NCBI GenBank assembly: GCA_020847755.1
Contig: JADLBK010000213.1
Location: forward strand, 1 to 54,713
DNA length: 54,713 nt
Direction of reading: 5' to 3'
From: Flavobacteriales bacterium
GTDB taxonomy: Bacteria; Bacteroidota; Bacteroidia; Flavobacteriales_F; PHOS-HE28
A program made the position numbers and the translations under genes. Positions within the stretch are counted from its first letter, which is position 1; each line of letters opens with the position of its first letter. A model generated the notes under the pieces. That model did no database searches. It was given only the letters and a program-made list of their open reading frames with translations, and was not told the DNA's origin. This document shows positions 48,228-54,713 of this stretch, piece after piece.

Positions 48228-50291
48228 ATGAACGACATCACCAAGGCCGCGCTGACCGCCGTGGCGCTGCTGCTCGGTGCGCCCGCCATGGCGCAGGACG
48301 GGGAGAACGACCCGTGCGGTCCGCCCACGGACAAGAAGGTGCTGAAGCTGCTGGACGAGGCCGCCAAGGCGAAGGACGGCGCCGCACGCCACCAAAAGCT
48401 GAAGGAGACCCAGGAGGTGGACCCGGACTGCGCCGAATGCCTCTTCCAGCTCGGCATCTCGGCGTACAAGCGGGCGCGTGAAGGCGGGGCCGACCTCAAG
48501 CCCGCCATCACCTACTTCGAGCGCCTGCAGGCCCGCTGCCCCGACCGGCACAGCGATGTGCACTACTACCTCGGCGCCGCGCACTATGCCAAGGGCGAGT
48601 ACGCCGAAGCGGCCAAGGCCTTCCAGGCCTTCCTGAAGTTCCCCACCGAGGACCAGAGCAAGTTCAGCAAGGACGTGGACAAGAAGACCGCCGATGTGGA
48701 GGAGCTGATGCCGGAGCTGCGGTTCCACATGGACTTCTACCGCAACACGGCGCCGCTTGATCCCCGGCCACTGCCCAACGTGTGCACGGCGGCGGACGAG
48801 TACCTGCCCATGCTGAGCCCGGACAACGAGCTGCTGTTCTTCACGCGCAAGAGCAAGTACCAGGCGAAGGGCGACCTGGTGGCCAAGGACGTGGAGGAGC
48901 TCACCGAGAGCCGGCGTCCCGCCGGGTCCAAGGACCATGACAAGGGCCGCGCGCTGCCCGACCCCTTCAACCTGGGCGACAGCTACGGCGGGGTCACCAT
49001 CAGCGTGAACAACCGCGAGATGTTCGTCACCGTGTGCGGCGCGCCCGATGCGAAGGGCTATCGCAACTGCGACCTCTTCCGCTCGCACTACAACACGCAC
49101 ATGGACTTCGGCAGCGGGCAGCAGAAGTGGGAGTGGACCGGGCTGGAGGACCTGGGCCCGGCGGTGAACACGGCCGACGGCTGGGAGAGCCAGCCCACGC
49201 TGAGCGCCGACGGCCGCACGCTCTACTTCGCCACCGTGCGCCCGGACAGCAAGGGCACGGACATCTATTTCAGCACGCGCGACGGTCAAGGCGTGTGGAG
49301 CAAGGCGCAGCCCGTGCCCGGCCCCATCAACACGGCGGGCGATGAGAAGGCCCCCTTTCTGCACAGCGACAGCCGCACGTTGTACTTCGCCGCGCGGCCG
49401 GCGGTGGACGAGAACGGCGAGGCCCAGGAGGGGCGGGGGCACCGTGGCATCGGCGGCTACGACATCTTCTTCAGCCGCATGAAGGACGATGGCAGCTGGG
49501 ACACGCCCCGCAACATCGGCCACCCCATCAACACCGAGCAGGACGACCACGGGCTGATCGTGAGCGCCGACGGCCGCACCGCGCTCTTCGCCAGCAGCCG
49601 CTTCCGCGGGGTGGGCGGGCTGGACATCTACGGCTTCGCCCTGCCCACCGACGCGCGCCCGGAGGACATCCTCATTGTGAAGGGCGAGGTGCGCGACGAG
49701 AACGGCGAGGTGGTGTCCGACGCCAAGGTGGAGATCACCTACATGGACACGCGCCGCACCGAGGTGCTGCAGGTGGACCCCACCGACGGGCGCTACGCCA
49801 CGGTCGTCAACCTGCGCAAGGGCGCCGATGTCATCATGACCGTCACCAAGAAGGACCACGTGTTCGACTCGCGCGCCTTCAGCCTGGCGGACACCGTGCG
49901 CGGGGTCACCGCCGAGGTGGACATGACCGTGCAGCGCATCGCGGTGGGCCGCAGCTACAAGGTGAACGACATCACCTACGCCACCAACTCGGCGGAGATC
50001 ACCAAGGCCAGCGAGCACATCCTCGACCAGCTCATCCGCTTCCTGAAGGACAACCCCACGGTGAGCATCCGCATCGAAGGCCACACGGACAACGTGGGCA
50101 ACGACGCGGACAACCTGGCCCTGAGCAACGACCGCGCCTTCACCGTGATGGGCTACCTGCAATCCCATGGCATCGCCGCCAAGCGCCTTGCCTTCAAGGG
50201 CTATGGCGCCGGCAAGCCCGTGGCCTCCAACGACACCGAGGCCGGCCGCGCGCGCAACCGCCGCACCGAGTTCGTCATCGTGGGCCGCTGA
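48228..50291 (+). CDS. TPR / PD40 / OmpA-family C-terminal domain protein
   Basis: TPR-like N-terminus, PD40 repeats (QPTLSADGRTLYFATVRP), C-terminal IRIEGHTDNVGNDADNLALSNDRAFTVMGYLQSHGI...NRRTEFVI. Confidence 0.95.
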   Translation: MNDITKAALTAVALLLGAPAMAQDGENDPCGPPTDKKVLKLLDEAAKAKDGAARHQKLKETQEVDPDCAECLFQLGISAYKRAREGGADLKPAITYFERLQARCPDRHSDVHYYLGAAHYAKGEYAEAAKAFQAFLKFPTEDQSKFSKDVDKKTADVEELMPELRFHMDFYRNTAPLDPRPLPNVCTAADEYLPMLSPDNELLFFTRKSKYQAKGDLVAKDVEELTESRRPAGSKDHDKGRALPDPFNLGDSYGGVTISVNNREMFVTVCGAPDAKGYRNCDLFRSHYNTHMDFGSGQQKWEWTGLEDLGPAVNTADGWESQPTLSADGRTLYFATVRPDSKGTDIYFSTRDGQGVWSKAQPVPGPINTAGDEKAPFLHSDSRTLYFAARPAVDENGEAQEGRGHRGIGGYDIFFSRMKDDGSWDTPRNIGHPINTEQDDHGLIVSADGRTALFASSRFRGVGGLDIYGFALPTDARPEDILIVKGEVRDENGEVVSDAKVEITYMDTRRTEVLQVDPTDGRYATVVNLRKGADVIMTVTKKDHVFDSRAFSLADTVRGVTAEVDMTVQRIAVGRSYKVNDITYATNSAEITKASEHILDQLIRFLKDNPTVSIRIEGHTDNVGNDADNLALSNDRAFTVMGYLQSHGIAAKRLAFKGYGAGKPVASNDTEAGRARNRRTEFVIVGR

Positions 50292-50305
50292 CGCGGATTT
50301 GGAAC

Positions 50306-50335
50306 TTGTTGATAAGCGGATACTTTTGTTGATAA
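50306..50335 (+). promoter_or_regulatory. Two direct copies of TTGTTGATAA, 20 bp apart, upstream of the secreted protease-like gene
   Basis: 50306-50315 and 50326-50335; a -7-like TACTTTTG lies at 50321-50328; ATG at 50347. Confidence 0.55.
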
Positions 50336-50346
50336 CTTTTCTTGAC

Positions 50347-52434
50347 ATGCGCTACGTCATCGGGGTGACCCTTGTCCTGCTTGGGTCCAGTGCACAGGCC
50401 CAGGTGGCCCATGGGGGCGCCCCTGTGGGCTGGGGCGGCTCCTCCGGCCCCATGGTCGGCCTTCCGTCGGTGGTGCTGCCCGCCCTGGACCGGGCCGTGC
50501 TGGTGCAGCAGGAGGCGGACAGCCCCGCCGTCGGTTTCCGCTACGGGGTGCAACGCCCGGTGGCCGCCGAGGTGCCGGCGCAAGGCCAGTGGATCGGCAC
50601 CGCCGACGACCGCCGGGTCTGCCGCCTGATGATCGAGAGCCCCGGCGCGGTGATGCTCAGCGTGCAGTTCAGCCTCTTCGACCTGGTGCCCGAGGCGCGG
50701 GTCTACCTCTACGACCGCGAGCGGCAGCGCTACCTCGGCGGCTTCACCGAGCAGAACGAGCTGCCCGATGGCACCCTGGCCACCGCGGTGCTGCCGGGCG
50801 ATGCGGTGGTGATCGAACTGGTGGAGCCGGCGACGGCCCGGGCGACCTCCCGCCTGGAGGTGGGCAGCATCACGCACGGCCATCGTGACATCTTCCACTT
50901 CGGCGAGCAGGGCCTGCTGCGCGATTACGATCCCGGTTTCCAGAGCGCGCCGTGCAACATCAACGTGGCCTGTCCGGAAGGTGCCGGGTGGGAGCAGCAG
51001 ATCCGGTCGGTGGCCATGTTCCTGCGGCCCGATGGCAACGGCTGCAGTGGCTCGCTGATCAACAGCACGGCGCAGCAGGGCCAGCCCTACTTCTACTTCG
51101 CCAACCACTGCCTGGTGCCGGCCACCATCGGCCAGTGGGTGTTCTACTTCAACTACCAGGCGCCCGGCTGTGTGGGCACGGTGGGCAACACCGGCCAGAC
51201 GGTGACCGGCGGGGTGCTGCGCTCGGCCTATTTCTATGACGACTTCGCGCTGCTGGAGCTGCTCAATGCGCCGCCCGCCAACTACGGGGTGTTCTATGCG
51301 GGCTGGGACCGAAGCGGCGCGGTGCCGCAGGCCAGCGCCATGATCCACCACCCGAACTACGACGTCAAGAAGATCAGCCTCAACGACGATCCGTGCACCA
51401 GCTACCAGGACGCCAACGGCATTCAGATGTGGCGCAGCGAGTGGGACCTGGGGGTGAGCCAGGCGGTGAGCAGCGGGGCGCCGCTGTTCGACCAGAACAA
51501 GCGCATCGTGGGGCACATGACCGAGGGGACCTACAGCTGCACGGACCCGCAGCAGAACTGGGCGGGTGCGGCCAAGTTCAGCGAGAGCTGGGACGGGGCC
51601 TCGGCCGGCACGCGGCTGCGCGACTGGCTGGACCCGGCCAACAGCACGGTGGTGCTGGGCGGATACGATCCGCAGAACACGCCGCTGCCCACGCTGCGCG
51701 TGCGGCTCAAGGCCTTCCTGCAGGGGCCGTACAATAGCGTGGCGCTGAACATGAACGGCACCCTGCGCGCCAGCGGCCTGGTGCCCCTCACCGAGCCGTA
51801 CACCGCGCTCGGCTATGCCCATGTGGCGGGTGGCGGGGGGGAATCCACCACGCAGGCGGTGCTCAACGTCACCGGCACGGCCTCGGTGGTGGACTGGGTG
51901 GTGGTGGAGCTGCGCAACAAGAACAACGCCGCGCAGGTGCTGGCCAGCCGCAGCGCCCTGCTGCTGCGCAACGGCAGCATCGTGGCGGTGGACGGCACAT
52001 CGGACCTCAGCTTCCAACTGCCGGTGGACGACTACCACATCGCGGTGCGCCACCGCAACCACCTGGGCGTCATGACGCAGAACCCGCAGCCGGTGGGCAC
52101 CACGGCGGTGCTGCGCGACCTCAGCAACGGCTCGGTGCCCCTGAACGGCGGTGCGGCGGCCACGGTGAACGTGGGCGGGGTGCTGCTGATGCCGGCCGGT
52201 GACGGCACGCGCAACGGGCAGGTCAAGTACACCGGCGGCGGCAACGACCGCGACCCCATCCTCACGCGCATCGGGGGCACGGTGCCCACGGCCACCACCA
52301 CCGGCTACCATCCGGAGGACCTGAACCTGGACGGGGTGGTGAAGTACAGCGGGGGGGCCAACGACCGCGATGCGGTGCTGCAGGCCGTGGGGGGCACCAC
52401 GCCCACCGCGGTGCGCAACGCTCAGTTGCCCTGA
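50347..52434 (+). CDS. Secreted trypsin-like serine endoprotease-like protein with dockerin-like C-terminal repeats
   Basis: Signal peptide; FANHCLV (His), FYDDFALLEL (Asp), VSSGAPLFD (Ser); C-terminal GDGTRNGQVKYTGGGNDRDPILTRIGGT / DLNLDGVVKYSGGANDRDAVLQAVGGT. Confidence 0.85.
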   Translation: MRYVIGVTLVLLGSSAQAQVAHGGAPVGWGGSSGPMVGLPSVVLPALDRAVLVQQEADSPAVGFRYGVQRPVAAEVPAQGQWIGTADDRRVCRLMIESPGAVMLSVQFSLFDLVPEARVYLYDRERQRYLGGFTEQNELPDGTLATAVLPGDAVVIELVEPATARATSRLEVGSITHGHRDIFHFGEQGLLRDYDPGFQSAPCNINVACPEGAGWEQQIRSVAMFLRPDGNGCSGSLINSTAQQGQPYFYFANHCLVPATIGQWVFYFNYQAPGCVGTVGNTGQTVTGGVLRSAYFYDDFALLELLNAPPANYGVFYAGWDRSGAVPQASAMIHHPNYDVKKISLNDDPCTSYQDANGIQMWRSEWDLGVSQAVSSGAPLFDQNKRIVGHMTEGTYSCTDPQQNWAGAAKFSESWDGASAGTRLRDWLDPANSTVVLGGYDPQNTPLPTLRVRLKAFLQGPYNSVALNMNGTLRASGLVPLTEPYTALGYAHVAGGGGESTTQAVLNVTGTASVVDWVVVELRNKNNAAQVLASRSALLLRNGSIVAVDGTSDLSFQLPVDDYHIAVRHRNHLGVMTQNPQPVGTTAVLRDLSNGSVPLNGGAAATVNVGGVLLMPAGDGTRNGQVKYTGGGNDRDPILTRIGGTVPTATTTGYHPEDLNLDGVVKYSGGANDRDAVLQAVGGTTPTAVRNAQLP

Positions 52435-53180
52435 TCGCGCAGCTTCTCCTCGTTGCGGCGCATCCGCAGGTTGAGGCCCTCCACCAGGATGCTGAAGGCC
52501 ATGGCGAAGTAGATGTAGGCCTTGTTGATGTGGCTGCCGGTGCCTTCCATCAGCAGGGCCACGCCGATCATCACCAGGAAGGCCAGCGCCAGCACCTTCA
52601 CCGTGCCGTGCTTGTTGACGAAGGCGCTGATGGCGTCGGAGGCGATGAGCATGATGAACACCGCGGCGATGACGGCCAGCACCATGATGAGGATCTCGTT
52701 GCTCATGCCCACGGCGGTGATCACGCTGTCCAGTGAGAACACGATGTCGATCAGCACGATCTGGGCGATGATGCCGGACATGCGGGCCGCCTTTCGGGTG
52801 GCGCTCTCCTTCTCGCGCTTCTGCTCCACCTTGGCGTGGATCTCCACGGTGGCCTTGTAGATCAGGAAGAGGCCGCCGAGGATCAGCACCAGGTCGCGGC
52901 CGCTCACGCTGTGGTCCATCACGCTGAAGAGCGGGTCCTTGAGGCTCATCACCCAGCTGAGGCTGAGCAGCAGCAGCACGCGGGTGATCATCGCCAGGGC
53001 CAGGCCGATGCGCCGGGCCTTGCGCTGCTGCTCCTTGGTGGGCAGCTCGCCGCTGAGGATGGAGATGATGATGATGTTGTCGATGCCCAGCACGATCTCC
53101 ATCACGGTGAGCCAGACGAGGGCGATCCAGCCGTGGGCGGTGAGGAAGACCGAGGGGTCGAGCTGGGAGAGGTCGATCAT
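52422..53180 (-). CDS. TerC-family integral membrane protein
   Basis: WIALVWLTVMEIVLGIDNIIIISILSGELP, IVLIDIVFSLDSVITAVGMSNEI. Confidence 0.96.
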   Translation of the reverse strand: MIDLSQLDPSVFLTAHGWIALVWLTVMEIVLGIDNIIIISILSGELPTKEQQRKARRIGLALAMITRVLLLLSLSWVMSLKDPLFSVMDHSVSGRDLVLILGGLFLIYKATVEIHAKVEQKREKESATRKAARMSGIIAQIVLIDIVFSLDSVITAVGMSNEILIMVLAVIAAVFIMLIASDAISAFVNKHGTVKVLALAFLVMIGVALLMEGTGSHINKAYIYFAMAFSILVEGLNLRMRRNEEKLRDQGN

Positions 53181-53214
53181 GATGGGGGAAGCGGGCGCGA
53201 AGTTATCCGGCGCA

Positions 53215-54713
53215 TCAGTGCGGCACGGTGCGCATCACGGTGATGGTCTCGTTGCGGTTCACGGGGTTCAGCCAGTGCACCACGCGGTCCACCAGCCCGG
53301 GCTCGGCCACCGCCACGCCGTGCAGAGGGCCCAGGAGGGCGGTCATGCGGGCCTTGCGCGCGTCCAGGTCCTCCTGTCCGATGAAGAGCACGGCGTCCGG
53401 GCGTTGGTCGGCGGGCAGGCGGGCGATGAGGCCGGCGAGGTCCTCCGCGGGATCGGCGTAGGGCAGCTGGCTGGCCTGCCATTGGCCCAGGTAGTACATG
53501 GGCATCCAGGGGGGCTCGTGCTCCACGGTGTCGTCCACCACCAGGCCGTGCACGGGCGGCCCCTCGCGCAGGGCCAGCATGGCCTCCACGCGGCTGCGCT
53601 TGCTGTAGGTGAAGGTGATGGCGACCAGCAGCACGGCGTTGAGGCCCCAGGTGAAGCGCATCACCCCGCGCCAGAGGCCGGGCCGCGCCCGCCACCAGGC
53701 CGAGCCGGCGCGGAAGGCCTCCCAGGCGGCGAAGCCCAGCACGAAGGCCAGCGGCACGATGGGCAGCAGGAAGCGCTCCTGCTTGTTGGGGAACCAGGAG
53801 TGGATGGCCAGGAAGAGCATCACCGGCAGCCAGAGGAGCCACGGCCGCGTGCGGCGGAACAGGCCGAAGAGCACCGCCAGGCTGAGGGGCGGGATGAAGA
53901 TGCCCCCCAGCAGCAGCAGGTAGTTGTACCACGGCTGGTCGAAGTAGGTGGTGGTGTTGGCCAGGTTGTAGCGCACGTACTCGGTCATCTCGGCGAAGGG
54001 GCGGCCCCAGATGAAGAGGTCGATGCCGCCCTGCAGCAGGACCAGCGGCAGCAGCACGCCGGCGCCGTAGCGCAGCCCATCGGCCCATCGGCGCATCGCC
54101 AGCAGCACCAGGCCGGGCCCGGCGGCGAAGAAGATGGTCTGGAAGCGGATGTTGATGGCCATGCCGATCCACACGCCGGCCAGCAGCACCGCGCGCGGGG
54201 CCGGGCGCTCGTCCTTCACCAGCTGCCAGGCGGCGAGCATCAGGAAGGGGATGCACACCACCTCCACCAGGTTACGCACGGCCAGGAACGGCATGAAGTA
54301 GAAGAGGGCCAGGAAGAGTCCGGTGTTCCAAGCGATGGTCCGGTCGCCAAGACGAAGCGCGATGCGATATCCCACACGGACCACGATCAGGCTCCATAGC
54401 GCATGCAACACGCGGACGACCACCATCAGCGCTTTCGGGTCGGTCATGCCCAATGCCTTGAGTCCGGAGAATAGCAAATAGTGAAGCCCGACATAGACGA
54501 AGCTGTGCCCGCTGGGCCGAGGGTCCTCACCCTGGTTCCACGGTAGCCAGTTGTTGTAGTCATGTCCATCCACCCAGCTGCCGGCCGCCTCGATGATCAG
54601 GAAATGGTCATCATGGGCGAAATAGCCACCGCTGAAGAATGCCGCCACCATGCGCGGTAGTAGGGCCAGCGCGGTCAGCACCGCCAGGGGATGTTCCTGA
54701 ACATAGCGGCGTA
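53215..54713 (-). CDS. Mannosyltransferase-like/ALG-type polytopic glycosyltransferase, 5' end truncated by window edge
   Basis: YFAHDDHFLIIEAAGSW..., multiple TM segments; the frame stays open to the window end (RRYVQEHPLAVLTALALLPR). Confidence 0.8.
   Translation of the reverse strand, partial: RRYVQEHPLAVLTALALLPRMVAAFFSGGYFAHDDHFLIIEAAGSWVDGHDYNNWLPWNQGEDPRPSGHSFVYVGLHYLLFSGLKALGMTDPKALMVVVRVLHALWSLIVVRVGYRIALRLGDRTIAWNTGLFLALFYFMPFLAVRNLVEVVCIPFLMLAAWQLVKDERPAPRAVLLAGVWIGMAINIRFQTIFFAAGPGLVLLAMRRWADGLRYGAGVLLPLVLLQGGIDLFIWGRPFAEMTEYVRYNLANTTTYFDQPWYNYLLLLGGIFIPPLSLAVLFGLFRRTRPWLLWLPVMLFLAIHSWFPNKQERFLLPIVPLAFVLGFAAWEAFRAGSAWWRARPGLWRGVMRFTWGLNAVLLVAITFTYSKRSRVEAMLALREGPPVHGLVVDDTVEHEPPWMPMYYLGQWQASQLPYADPAEDLAGLIARLPADQRPDAVLFIGQEDLDARKARMTALLGPLHGVAVAEPGLVDRVVHWLNPVNRNETITVMRTVPH

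Noticed and set aside
44018-48511. 1497-aa minus-strand ORF opposite aroC and the AsmA-family gene
   Set aside because: Shadow ORF caused by high GC; both plus-strand genes have recognisable domains and proper starts.

Overview
The window is about 54.7 kb of mostly high-GC DNA. Its gene content looks like Bacteroidota (Flavobacteriales-like): T9SS-type C-termini, bacillithiol BshB1, a Ccm cluster, and TAnnTTTG-type -7 boxes. Most of it is ordinary housekeeping, envelope and transport genes. These include a ccmBCDEF-like block, Maf/UbiA/KdsC/DUF2520, CDF, Crp, NhaD, AroC, AsmA, OmpA, TerC, glycosyltransferases and tRNA-His(GTG). Five regions stand out. (1) The left ~4.1 kb is a lower-GC Type II R-M pair next to an IntI/Xer-like tyrosine recombinase, with an attC-like folded site on one side and a GTTGGGCGTA/TACGCCCAAC inverted pair bounding the segment. 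This is a candidate non-canonical integron-like cassette system. (2) A tandem adhesin-like locus at 33.7-38.8 kb has strongly diverged paralogs but a near-identical 150-bp tract between a truncated and a full-length tail-fibre/S74 gene. (3) Two genes 2.8 kb apart are each interrupted by a single in-frame TAG. (4) -7-like boxes sit almost on top of start codons throughout, which predicts leaderless or very short-leader mRNAs. (5) A period-8 CATGTG-type repeat lies between convergent genes. All family calls come from reading the translations; no database search was run.
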